Below, one piece after another: positions 43,985 to 52,339 of a stretch of DNA of 64,000 bases. The stretch comes from Ammoniphilus resinae (GTDB lineage Bacteria; Bacillota; Bacilli; Aneurinibacillales; RAOX-1), in contig NZ_JAGGKT010000002.1 of the NCBI RefSeq assembly GCF_017873965.1, forward strand, positions 410,312 through 474,311, read 5' to 3'. Numbering within the stretch: the first letter of the stretch is position 1; every line of letters starts with the position of its first letter. Made by a program: the position numbers and the translations under genes. A model generated the notes under the pieces. That model ran no database searches. It was given only the letters and a program-made list of their open reading frames with translations, and had not been told where the DNA came from.

Positions 43985-44983
43985 TTAATCCACTTTAATA
44001 CCTTTTTCTTCAAAGTATTTCTTCGCACCGGGATGCATTGGGATTGGCATTTTTGCAGCCAGCTCTAGGGAGGCGGAACGGGCAGCCGCATGATAGGACT
44101 TAACATCTTCTAAATTTTCAAATACTGCTTTCGTAAATTCATAGGCAACTTCTTCCGGTACATTTTTATTGGCAATGATTCCCGAAGGCAATCCAATGGA
44201 AGGTATATCCTCTGTTTGGCCATCATAGGTTCCGGCTTTAATCACACTATCCGTGTAAAAGCTTGTTGCTTCCAGCATCTTTTTCCTAATGTCTTCATCA
44301 ACTGGAATGACTTTCACATCCTTAGAAGTAGACATTTCTACAACAGAGGGTACAGGGTGACCGGTCATCGCAAAAAGAACATCAGCGTTGCCGTCGCGAA
44401 GTGCTTCGGAACCCTCGGCATAACTTAGGTACAGGGGCTCTATGTCCTTTTTTGCATCTATTCCTGCTGCATCTAAAAGAGCTAATCCCATAAGTAAGGA
44501 GGATGTAGAGGGAGGCCCAACAACTACTTTTTTCCCTTTGATATCACTAATTGACTTTATTCCGGAATCTGCTAGGACGAAAATCCCCATTCTGCTACTG
44601 TCCATAATAGTGAACATACCTACTATGTCCTGGTTACCTTCCTTCTCAAAAGCTTCCACACCGTTAAAACCATAGTAGGCAGCATCATTACTGGCAAAGC
44701 TAAATTCATTTTTCCCGCCCCCTACCAGGCGAACATTTTCCAATCCCCCATTTGTTACGGCAGCCGTCATTTCAAGCAGACTAGATTCTTTGTTCACAAG
44801 ATTAGCCATTCCAGCCCCCACCGCAAACCAACTTCCAGCCTGACCTCCGGTTGCCATCGATACCCTTGTTTTGCCTGACTCGGACTTTTGTTCTTGAGCT
44901 GTTTTCTCGCTTACCTGTGATGAACAAGCGGTAAACGCCAACAAAAGCAAACTAATTAGCCCTGACTTCATCAATTTTTTCAT
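43985..44983 (-). CDS. TAXI-family TRAP transporter substrate-binding lipoprotein
   Basis: 332 residues from ATG 44983, chosen because AGGGGGGAT lies just upstream. The signal peptide ends in a lipobox (FTACSS), so the protein is lipid-anchored outside. The TAXI pattern is clear: VSMATGGQAGSWFAVGAGMANLV at the N terminus (seen as MATGGQAGSWFAVGAG), KVVVGPPSTSSLLM and the C-terminal HPGAKKYFEEKGI. It binds an organic anion, possibly the substrate of the Rieske oxygenase, and hands it to the fused permease. Confidence 0.9.
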   Translation of the reverse strand: MKKLMKSGLISLLLLAFTACSSQVSEKTAQEQKSESGKTRVSMATGGQAGSWFAVGAGMANLVNKESSLLEMTAAVTNGGLENVRLVGGGKNEFSFASNDAAYYGFNGVEAFEKEGNQDIVGMFTIMDSSRMGIFVLADSGIKSISDIKGKKVVVGPPSTSSLLMGLALLDAAGIDAKKDIEPLYLSYAEGSEALRDGNADVLFAMTGHPVPSVVEMSTSKDVKVIPVDEDIRKKMLEATSFYTDSVIKAGTYDGQTEDIPSIGLPSGIIANKNVPEEVAYEFTKAVFENLEDVKSYHAAARSASLELAAKMPIPMHPGAKKYFEEKGIKVD

Positions 44984-45124
44984 ATACATCCCCCCTAGAA
45001 TAGTAATCATTACATTCTGAATATTCATTTACCTAATCTTACAATTGGTGAGGGTGTAAGTAAAATACCGAAAATTTTATTATTATTTAAAAAATTCTTA
45101 TACCTGAATATTCTATATTATATG

Positions 45125-45154
45125 TTGAACACCTTCTTCTTTGTTTGATATAAT
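45125..45154 (+). promoter_or_regulatory. Probable sigma-A promoter of the LysR gene
   Basis: TTGAAC (45125-45130) and a perfect TATAAT (45149-45154) are separated by 18 bases, 32 bases before the LysR start codon. Confidence 0.55.
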
Positions 45155-45185
45155 AGTTTTATGGATCAAAAAGGGGGGATAACAA

Positions 45186-46058
45186 ATGAATACAGAACAA
45201 CTACATACGTTTTTAGTTGTTTGTAATTGTTACAACTTTTCTGAAGCAGCTAAGATCCTTTTTGTCCCACAACCTACCGTTTCCAATCGGATTCAATACT
45301 TGGAACAAGAACTCGGCGTCAAACTTTTCATACGCGGAAAAAGAGGGGTTACTCTAACCGAAGAGGGTGAAACATTCTTGCCTTATGCACAACAAGTGAT
45401 TAATGTGATAAATACGGCGATGAGCGTTTTGAAGCCTTCCCACGAAGAAAACAAAATACGTATTGGAAGCACGATTCCATTTACCTATCCTTTAATCCTA
45501 AAGAAAATCCAAAAGCTAAGCTCGACATACAAAAATTTAGAAATTGTTTTATTAAATGTCGATCAATCCGTGATCCTTGACAAATTAACCTCAGAAGAAA
45601 TTGATACAGCCTTTGTTATTGAACCTATTTTCCAAAGAGGGATTGAATGTCATCGTATCGGAAAAGAGAATATCCAGGTCATTCTTTCTCCACAACATCC
45701 CCTAGCACATCTTGAACGCCCCCTTGAATTAACAGATCTTGACAATGAAAACTTCATTATCTATGAACCCTATAGTGAGATCTTCAAATCCTATGAACTT
45801 ATCAATTTTATTAAAAATGGGAAATTGTTGACAAACCAAATTGGAGTGGTTAAGCAATTAATTACACAGGGGAGCGGGATTGGCCTTTTGCCACCCTTTA
45901 CTATTAGACAGGAAAAGACACGCGGGGAATTAATCCATTTACCATTAAATATTGAATATGATACCATCGAGTATTATCTTGTTTGCCGAAAAAACGAAAG
46001 ATTTTTTGAAGATATTCTATTTACAGATATGACAGCAGAAATGGCGAAGGATATTTAA
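45186..46058 (+). CDS. LysR-family transcriptional regulator
   Basis: 290 residues. The N-terminal helix-turn-helix is typical: MNTEQLHTFLVVCNCYNFSEAA, then PQPTVSNRIQYLEQELGVKLF (shown as PQPTVSNRIQYLEQELG). A periplasmic-binding-protein-like effector domain follows from about residue 90. It is divergent from the TAXI-TRAP cluster and, as usual for LysR proteins, probably activates that cluster when the pathway substrate is bound. AGGGGGG precedes the ATG. The cyclase gene follows 75 bases downstream. Confidence 0.9.
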   Translation: MNTEQLHTFLVVCNCYNFSEAAKILFVPQPTVSNRIQYLEQELGVKLFIRGKRGVTLTEEGETFLPYAQQVINVINTAMSVLKPSHEENKIRIGSTIPFTYPLILKKIQKLSSTYKNLEIVLLNVDQSVILDKLTSEEIDTAFVIEPIFQRGIECHRIGKENIQVILSPQHPLAHLERPLELTDLDNENFIIYEPYSEIFKSYELINFIKNGKLLTNQIGVVKQLITQGSGIGLLPPFTIRQEKTRGELIHLPLNIEYDTIEYYLVCRKNERFFEDILFTDMTAEMAKDI

Positions 46059-46133
46059 TAGAAATTTTCCCATTTACATCTAAATTAATATATAATATTA
46101 ATATTTACATTATTAGAAATTGGGGGACAACCT

Positions 46134-46853
46134 ATGGACTCGAAAGTATACCAACTCAAATCAACTTTAGATGAGATGGAAATTATTGATCTTAGCCAAA
46201 CTTTGGAAAATGACATCCCTGCCGTACCTACGCACGCGAGATTTTTCCATAACCTAGTTCATTCCTACAAATATGGACATCGCAGCTGCCACTATCAGTT
46301 AGTTATGAGTGAACATTCCGGTACACATGTAGATTCACCCTTACATTTTATTTCAGAAGGGCCTTATCATTATGGGATGGATGCCGTACCTTTAACTACT
46401 TTTACGGGTCGAGCTATCCGTGTATCTGCAACCGAGATTGGGGAAAATGGATTGTTTACCAAGCAGCACATGTTAGATTGGGAAAAGGAGCATGGTCCAA
46501 TCGAAGAAGGGGATATTGTTCTGATTCGCTTTGGGTGGGATCAATTTTGGAAGAAAAGACCTGATGATCAACAATTTATGAATAATTGGCCAGGGGTCGC
46601 TCAAGATGCAGCACAATATTTCGTGGATAAAAAGGTGAAGATGGTCGGGACCGATGCGATTGCCATTGATGTCTTTGAATCAAAAGAAAATCCCACCCAT
46701 CATACCCTATTAGGAAACGGCGTGCTAATTATGGAGAATCTGAACAATTTAGATCGGCTTCCTACATATTCTTATTTCATGGGCTTCCCATTGAAGATAA
46801 AGGATGGGTCTGGTTCACCGATCAGGGCGATTGCTTTTGTTTCTAAAGATTAA
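46134..46853 (+). CDS. Cyclase-family (kynurenine formamidase-like) metal hydrolase
   Basis: 239 residues. The metal-binding motif HSGTHVDSPLHF (H-x-G-T-H-x-D-x-P-x-H) is visible around residue 62, and a further histidine pair is in NPTHHTLLG. The family hydrolyses amide or lactam/lactone bonds, as in kynurenine formamidase and isatin hydrolase. It follows the LysR gene and may hydrolyse an entry substrate or intermediate of the neighbouring pathway. AATTGGGGGA is upstream of the ATG. Confidence 0.82.
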   Translation: MDSKVYQLKSTLDEMEIIDLSQTLENDIPAVPTHARFFHNLVHSYKYGHRSCHYQLVMSEHSGTHVDSPLHFISEGPYHYGMDAVPLTTFTGRAIRVSATEIGENGLFTKQHMLDWEKEHGPIEEGDIVLIRFGWDQFWKKRPDDQQFMNNWPGVAQDAAQYFVDKKVKMVGTDAIAIDVFESKENPTHHTLLGNGVLIMENLNNLDRLPTYSYFMGFPLKIKDGSGSPIRAIAFVSKD

Positions 46854-46873
46854 AACCGGGCATAGCCCGGTTT
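46853..46873 (+). terminator. Hairpin after the cyclase gene
   Basis: AAACCGGGC and GCCCGGTTT form a perfect 9-bp stem with an ATA loop directly at the stop codon; the T-tract is short. Confidence 0.6.
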
Positions 46874-46880
46874 AACTATT

Positions 46881-47065
46881 TAGCGGAAGTATTTTCCGCT
46901 ATTGATTATTTTAGATCTGATCACGATGCAATAACGGAATTTTTTTCTGCTATCCAATTGTGTAATCGTTTACAAACTCCTTAGTTACTCCTTTAACGGA
47001 AATATTTTCCACTATTCTAGCATTTTTTATCAAATGTTCAAGGATAGCGGAAATTTTTTCCGTTA
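46881..47065. repeat. Four copies of a 21-bp palindromic element
   Basis: Copies at 46881-46901, 46932-46952, 46994-47014 and 47045-47065 follow the pattern TA(A/G)CGGAA-N5-TTCCGCTA; the first is a perfect 8+8 palindrome and the others have a few changes. Start-to-start spacings are 51, 62 and 51 bases. They lie between two converging genes and are likely a dispersed intergenic repeat family. No protein is encoded here. Confidence 0.8.
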
Positions 47066-47091
47066 AACTCTTAGCCGAGCGGGGATCGCTA

Positions 47092-47931
47092 TTAGTATTC
47101 AACCAGTTTCCCATATATTTCCGGCCTGCGATCTCGGTAAAGAAAACGCTTCTTGCGTGCATTATGAATTTGGTTTAAATCTATTTCGGCAACAAGAACC
47201 CCTTCTTCTCTACCAAGAATCCCTTCGACCTCCCCAAATGGGTTAGCCAGAATAGAGTGCCCAGTAAAGTGATGGTGTTCTTCATCCACACGTCCTGTGA
47301 GACATGCCCCTAAAATATACAATTGATTTTCATAGGCCCTCACCTGGATTATACTCTTCCATATTTCTGTCAATTGGATAGACGAACCATTGGGCACTAA
47401 TATAATATCCGCCCCATTCAATCCCAAGGTTCGAGCGACCTCTGGAAAATCTCGATCATAACAGATCATGATTCCAATTTTTCCATATGGAGTCTGGAAA
47501 ACGGGATAATGATAGCCCTGCCGCATGTAAAACTTTTCCCACCCTGTCATCGACCATGCCACATGCGTCTTCCTGTATAAACCAGTGATATTCCCTTCAT
47601 CATCTATTAGACAGGATGAATTATAGTAGATTCCTGGACTATCCAATTCAAAAAATGGGACACTAATATAGACCTTGTGCTTTCTTGCCAGCTGACGAAA
47701 GCCATCGATTGTAGTTCCCTCTATTGACTCTCCTAACTCAAAATAGGCTGGATCACAATGGGAGGTGTGTGAAAAATAACCGGTATTAAACATTTCCGGT
47801 AAGCATATTAATTTTGCTCCCTGGCTAATAGCTTCGTAGACAAGAGACTTTGCTTTCATCCTATTTTGCTCCACCTCGCCAATGATGGAAGCCATCTGTA
47901 CGGCAGCGACCTTTACTTTCAACCTTCCCAC
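47092..47931 (-). CDS. Nitrilase-superfamily carbon-nitrogen hydrolase
   Basis: 279 residues. The Glu-Lys-Cys triad is visible: CLPEMFNTGYF, YRKTHVAW and IMICYDRDFPE. This fits amidases such as N-carbamoylputrescine amidase or omega-amidase, which release ammonia from linear amides in the cytoplasm. The start is GTG 47931, after AAGGACG. It lies 64 bases after the Ldh2-type gene, with a terminator-like hairpin between. Confidence 0.82.
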   Translation of the reverse strand: MGRLKVKVAAVQMASIIGEVEQNRMKAKSLVYEAISQGAKLICLPEMFNTGYFSHTSHCDPAYFELGESIEGTTIDGFRQLARKHKVYISVPFFELDSPGIYYNSSCLIDDEGNITGLYRKTHVAWSMTGWEKFYMRQGYHYPVFQTPYGKIGIMICYDRDFPEVARTLGLNGADIILVPNGSSIQLTEIWKSIIQVRAYENQLYILGACLTGRVDEEHHHFTGHSILANPFGEVEGILGREEGVLVAEIDLNQIHNARKKRFLYRDRRPEIYGKLVEY

Positions 47932-47950
47932 CGTCCTTATGTATATTAGT

Positions 47951-47987
47951 AGAAAAGCCGTAAGGAATCCATCCTTAACGGCTTTCT
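47951..47987 (-). terminator. Terminator-like hairpin after the Ldh2-type gene
   Basis: On the minus strand AAAGCCGTTAAGGA and TCCTTACGGCTTTT pair with a single bulge and end in TTTTC. It probably ends most of the long operon's transcripts before the nitrilase gene. Confidence 0.7.
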
Positions 47988-47995
47988 ATCAATAG

Positions 47996-49072
47996 TTATT
48001 GGCTAGCTAAAACTTGAGTTGGAACAGATACCCCTAGATCCGTACTTACCGTTGTAAGATCTTTAAGTAAGGCAACAGAATATGGAATTCCCTGCTCACG
48101 GTTAATCTTTTCCATGCGGGATTCAGGTTCTCCTGGAACAAGGATTTCCTCAAATCCAATTGCTTTTGGTGATTGATGCATGAGATCGATCGCGTCATCA
48201 ACCCGTTTCTTAAATTCACTCGGATCCATAAAACAGTCGATCCGTACAGCCTGCATCGTATGCCCGGTATTTTGAGCATTGGTAAAATCCTGATAAATAT
48301 CCTTTATTTCAAGCCCAAATGAGCCGCCAGGTAAAATACCCGAGAGGAGCCCAATAACAAGGGCCATCCCATATCCTTTGTAATCGCCAACTGGACGAAG
48401 AGTCCCGCGCAGCGCCTCCTCTGGGTCTGTCGTTGGACTTCCATCAGGCGCAAGGCCCCAGGTTTCAGGAATGGCTTGCTTCTTCTTTGCCGCTACGAGA
48501 ATTTTCCCCCGCGCGACTACACTATGTGCCATATCCAGCACCAAGGACTCATGACGATCAGCTGGAATGGCTACTGCAACTGGATTATTGCTAAGAAGGC
48601 TTTGGGTCCCCCCCCATGGCGCCATAACATTACTACCTGCCGTCGTCGTGATTCCAATCATATCTTCTTCTAATGCCATTCTTGCAAAATGTGCTGCCGC
48701 GCCGTAATGATTGCTCCCCCTTACGGAAACATAGCCTGTACCAAATTGTCGAGCCTTTTCAATGGCAAGTTTCATTGCGTGAACGCCAACGACCTGACCC
48801 ATGCCATTGTTTCCATCCATTAAAGCCGTAGCTCCGAATTCCCTTACCACCTCAGGTTTTGCCAATGGATTTACTCCTTTTAGCAAAAGCCTTTTAATGT
48901 AAATTGGAAGTCGAATCAACCCATGTGAATAGATTCCGCGAAGATCTGAAGAGAGCAGATTGTCAGTGGTAATTGTTGCATCCTCTTCACTCATTCCCGT
49001 AGCGGTAAAAAGCTCAACCACCCATTTATAAATATCCGGATAAAAAATTCGTATCTCTTCCATGCTACTCAC
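47996..49072 (-). CDS. Malate/L-lactate/ureidoglycolate-type dehydrogenase (Ldh2 family)
   Basis: 358 residues. Family marks are LRGIYSHGLIRLP near residue 55, SNHYGAAAHFARMA, NPVAVAIPADRHE, and the GDYKGYGMALVIGLLSG loop. These NAD(P)-dependent enzymes oxidise 2-hydroxy acids such as malate, lactate, sulfolactate or ureidoglycolate. The start is GTG 49072, with GGAGGG nine bases upstream. It directly follows the TctABC transporter genes, so it likely oxidises the imported hydroxy-carboxylate. Confidence 0.85.
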   Translation of the reverse strand: MSSMEEIRIFYPDIYKWVVELFTATGMSEEDATITTDNLLSSDLRGIYSHGLIRLPIYIKRLLLKGVNPLAKPEVVREFGATALMDGNNGMGQVVGVHAMKLAIEKARQFGTGYVSVRGSNHYGAAAHFARMALEEDMIGITTTAGSNVMAPWGGTQSLLSNNPVAVAIPADRHESLVLDMAHSVVARGKILVAAKKKQAIPETWGLAPDGSPTTDPEEALRGTLRPVGDYKGYGMALVIGLLSGILPGGSFGLEIKDIYQDFTNAQNTGHTMQAVRIDCFMDPSEFKKRVDDAIDLMHQSPKAIGFEEILVPGEPESRMEKINREQGIPYSVALLKDLTTVSTDLGVSVPTQVLASQ

Positions 49073-49094
49073 TAGGCATATCCCTCCAACTTAA

Positions 49095-50639
49095 TTAGTT
49101 ATTTGAAATATTCTTTTCCACTTCCGAAGATGCTGATGCCTGACGGTTTTTAAGGTACTTTCGAAAAGCCAGAATTTGTGGAAGTATCACAACGAGAACA
49201 ATAAAAATTAAGATCCCAAGCGATACGGGACGTTTTACAAACATCAACAAATCCCCATTGGAAATACTCATTGCCCTGCGGAAATTTTGTTCAAGCAGCG
49301 GCGCTAGGACTAAAGCCATCACAGTAGGTGCCAATGGAAAACCATATCGCTGCATTAAGTACCCAATAATCCCAAAAATGAAAAGTAGACTTAAATCAAA
49401 TACATTATAGTTTATTCCATAGACCCCTAAAACAGAAAAGGCAACTACCCCTATGTACAGTGGAACGGGTGGGATTTTTAATAAAGATGCGAATACCCCG
49501 ACTAACGGTAAATTCAATAATAACAGCATAACGTTTCCAACATACATGCTGGCAATAATAGCCCATAGCAAGTCGGGATTGGTTTGAAACATCTGAGGAC
49601 CAGGCTGCAGTCCATACATCATAAAGATAAACAGTAGCAAAGCGGTCGTAGCCGAACCGGGAATACCAAGTGTAAATAAAGGAACGAGCGCTCCACCAAC
49701 CGCCGCATTGTTTGCCGTTTCGGGACCTGCTACCCCTTCAATGGCCCCTTTCCCAAACCGCTCAGGATTTTTAGATAACCGCTTTTCGGTTACATAGGAA
49801 ACAAAAGAAGCAAGGGAAGGACCAATTCCAGGCAACACCCCTATTAAAAATCCCATTACAGACCCACGTCCATAGGCACCTGCTGACCTACGCCAGTCAT
49901 CCCGGGTCATCCAAAGAGAACCCTTAATTTTTTGAATTTGCTCTGTTTTCGCCCCCTTAGGCTTAGCTAAATTGATAAAAGCCTCTGGTAAAGCAAAAAG
50001 GGCTATCGCCACAAGAATAAAGTCAATTCCATCGGATATATTTGGGATCCCGAAAGTATACCGCGGGACTCCTGACTGCATATCCAGCCCAACCATGGCA
50101 ATGGCAAGTCCAAATAATGTCGCAATAATGCCTTTCAAAATTGAACCTGTTGTCAAATTAGAAACCATGGACAATGCCAGTACTATCAAAAGAAAGTATT
50201 CTGGTGAACCGACATGGTATGCAACCATAGCCAGCAAGGGGGCAAGAAGCATCAAAGCCAATGTGGAAAATGTTCCTGCCACGAAAGAACCTATTGCCGC
50301 CGTAGATAAGGCCGGGCCTGCCCGTCCTTGTTTAGCCATCTCATATCCGTCAAGCGTTGTAACAACTGAAGCTAATTCACCTGGGGTTCGCACCAAAATC
50401 GCTGTCGTTGATCCCCCATACATCGAGCCGTAGTAAATCCCTATTAGCATAATCAACCCGCTGATCGGATCCAAACCAAACGAGAGTGGAATGAGAAGGG
50501 CTATCGCTGTAATGGGGCCAATCCCTGGAAGCACTCCAGTTAATGTTCCAATGAACACACCTAGAAAGGAGTAGGCCAAGGTTTGAAGGTTTAGAATCTG
50601 GCCAAAGCCAGATGATAGATTCGATAATAGATCAGCCAA
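49095..50639 (-). CDS. tctA: Tripartite tricarboxylate transporter large membrane subunit TctA
   Basis: 514 residues with about 12 membrane helices. The two TctA repeat motifs are visible: GTLTGVLPGIGPITAIAL and MGFLIGVLPGIGPSLASFV; also YGSMYGGSTTAIL. It forms the transport channel with TctB and receives substrate from TctC, importing citrate-like or other carboxylates with an ion gradient. It is 13 bases downstream of tctB. Confidence 0.9.
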   Translation of the reverse strand: MADLLSNLSSGFGQILNLQTLAYSFLGVFIGTLTGVLPGIGPITAIALLIPLSFGLDPISGLIMLIGIYYGSMYGGSTTAILVRTPGELASVVTTLDGYEMAKQGRAGPALSTAAIGSFVAGTFSTLALMLLAPLLAMVAYHVGSPEYFLLIVLALSMVSNLTTGSILKGIIATLFGLAIAMVGLDMQSGVPRYTFGIPNISDGIDFILVAIALFALPEAFINLAKPKGAKTEQIQKIKGSLWMTRDDWRRSAGAYGRGSVMGFLIGVLPGIGPSLASFVSYVTEKRLSKNPERFGKGAIEGVAGPETANNAAVGGALVPLFTLGIPGSATTALLLFIFMMYGLQPGPQMFQTNPDLLWAIIASMYVGNVMLLLLNLPLVGVFASLLKIPPVPLYIGVVAFSVLGVYGINYNVFDLSLLFIFGIIGYLMQRYGFPLAPTVMALVLAPLLEQNFRRAMSISNGDLLMFVKRPVSLGILIFIVLVVILPQILAFRKYLKNRQASASSEVEKNISNN

Positions 50640-50652
50640 GCTTCATCACCTC

Positions 50653-51144
50653 CTAACTAAATGGTCCAGTTGGCAGATAAACAGCCAAAACTTCATTAAA
50701 TAATAAAAACACAATCAGGGGAAACACAACGGCATAGGTTAAATTACGTTTCCAATGTTTCTTGTCCAAATACATGGATAAGCAAAAGATAAATAGAGCC
50801 GTAGAAAGAACGTACCCGAGTGGAGAAAACAGAACAAAATAGGCAAGAAGCATGACCAAAATTACACCTAGCCTAACTATATCCTGTGGTGCTTCCTCCT
50901 CTTCTTCCTCAGCCTCTCTTAAGATGTTCTTTTTTTCTTCGAGAGGCTTTTGTCTTGCTTCAATAATCCCCTTAATCATTAGAGCAGCTGAAGCCAACGC
51001 CAGTAAAATCCCTATAGTTATTGGAAATACCTTGGGTCCGATCACAGCCTGTTTAAAAGAGGAGGGAGGGATCTGTGTCCCAAAGTAAATAAAAAGTAAG
51101 GAAAAGACCAAAAAAAGTCCACCAGAAACGCTATTACGGTTCAA
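50653..51144 (-). CDS. tctB: Tripartite tricarboxylate transporter small membrane subunit TctB
   Basis: 163 residues from TTG 51144, with four membrane helices and an acidic stretch (EAEEEEEEAP) in the middle loop. AAAGGAG lies seven bases upstream of this TTG; the longer frame starts before that ribosome site. It partners TctA in the membrane. A GC-rich stem-loop lies between it and tctC. Confidence 0.82.
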   Translation of the reverse strand: MNRNSVSGGLFLVFSLLFIYFGTQIPPSSFKQAVIGPKVFPITIGILLALASAALMIKGIIEARQKPLEEKKNILREAEEEEEEAPQDIVRLGVILVMLLAYFVLFSPLGYVLSTALFIFCLSMYLDKKHWKRNLTYAVVFPLIVFLLFNEVLAVYLPTGPFS

Positions 51145-51180
51145 GGTACAACTCCTTTCTTGAGACAAACTTTTTAGCCA

Positions 51181-51205
51181 GCCCTCCCTTTTGAAGGGAG
51201 GGGGC
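51181..51205 (-). promoter_or_regulatory. Intercistronic stem-loop between tctC and tctB
   Basis: CCCTCCCTT (51182-51190) and AAGGGAGGG (51194-51202) form a perfect 9-bp GC-rich stem with a 3-base loop, extended by an outer G-C pair. No T-tract follows. It is placed, like the hairpin at 43874, just after a binding-protein gene. Confidence 0.6.
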
Positions 51206-51227
51206 TTTGGTGAAACTAGGTTGAAAA

Positions 51228-52298
51228 TTATTGCTGAATTTGTTTTGTTTTAATTAAGCCTTGTTTAATCTCTTCTTGTGTCTTTTCAAGGTACTTGGCA
51301 AACTCTTCGCCCTTCATGAAGGTAATTTCCCACTGATTCTTCTCAGCAATTTCCTTCCAGGTTGGAGTTGTCATTGCTTTTTCAATTGTATCCTGCCAGA
51401 ACTTTACAGCTTCCTCAGGCATATCTGGAGGACCCATAACACCGCGCCAGTTCCCAAGGGATACATCATATCCTGCTTCGATGGCAGTCGGTACATCTTT
51501 CACCGGACCGGCTAATCTGTTTTCACTCATGACAACCAGTCCACGGAAAGTACCGGATTCCAGCAAACCGCGGAATTCACTCACACCAGATATTGCCGCT
51601 TTAATATCTCCGTTTAAGACGGCATTGGAGATCTCGCCACCGCCTTCATAAGCCACAAAGTTGATTTGACTTGGGTCTCCACCAGCTTTATCAACCAAAA
51701 GGGCAAACGGTAGACGGTCATCCCCAGAAGCTCCAATTGGAACAGAAGCAGGATCTTTCACTACAGCATCCAACAAATCTTTTATGGTTTGATATTCAGA
51801 ATCCTTACCAACGGCAACCATGAAATATTCGGTCATTAACCGAGAAATCATCGTTACATCTTTGAAGCTATATTCTGAATCCCCCCGTAAATAGTTTGAC
51901 ATGATTGGTAGTGAGGTTACACTGATCTTAAATGCATCCCCTTTACTTTGTGTCACTAATTGTGCAAGAGAAACAGCACCTGTTGCTCCATTTTCATTGA
52001 CTACAGGAATCGGGAAATCGACCAACTTTTCCTTTTCAAATGTTTCTGCCAAGGATCTCGCTGTTAAATCCCATCCACTTCCCGGTGTACTAGGAGCGAC
52101 GATGGTCACGGGTTTCTTTTTCGAATAAATTCCTTCCTCTTTTTTCTCTTCCTTTTTAGGCTCTTCAGTTTTCGCTGGTGCTTCTGGTGCCTTCGTTTCC
52201 GGTGCAGGTGCGCTACTTGGCGCGCTGGAACTGCCGCCACATGCTGTCATTGCGAGCATCAGTACAAACACCAATGGATAAAGCAGAAATTTCCTCAT
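51228..52298 (-). CDS. tctC: Tripartite tricarboxylate transporter substrate-binding lipoprotein TctC
   Basis: 356 residues from ATG 52298 (GAGG nine bases upstream). The signal peptide ends in the lipobox MTACGG. A Pro/Ala/Glu/Lys-rich linker (residues about 25-60) tethers the binding domain. The Bug/TctC pattern is seen in VTIVAPSTPGSGWDLTAR, GATGAVSLAQLV and VPTAIEAGYDV. It captures a carboxylate outside the cell for TctAB. Confidence 0.88.
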   Translation of the reverse strand: MRKFLLYPLVFVLMLAMTACGGSSSAPSSAPAPETKAPEAPAKTEEPKKEEKKEEGIYSKKKPVTIVAPSTPGSGWDLTARSLAETFEKEKLVDFPIPVVNENGATGAVSLAQLVTQSKGDAFKISVTSLPIMSNYLRGDSEYSFKDVTMISRLMTEYFMVAVGKDSEYQTIKDLLDAVVKDPASVPIGASGDDRLPFALLVDKAGGDPSQINFVAYEGGGEISNAVLNGDIKAAISGVSEFRGLLESGTFRGLVVMSENRLAGPVKDVPTAIEAGYDVSLGNWRGVMGPPDMPEEAVKFWQDTIEKAMTTPTWKEIAEKNQWEITFMKGEEFAKYLEKTQEEIKQGLIKTKQIQQ

Positions 52299-52339
52299 AG
52301 ACAACTTCCTCACGACAAAATCCCCCTTTTTGGTTACCT

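Noticed and set aside
46950-47162. 70-codon minus-strand open frame
   Set aside because: It spans three of the 21-bp palindromic elements and overlaps the end of the nitrilase gene; it shows no protein-like composition.
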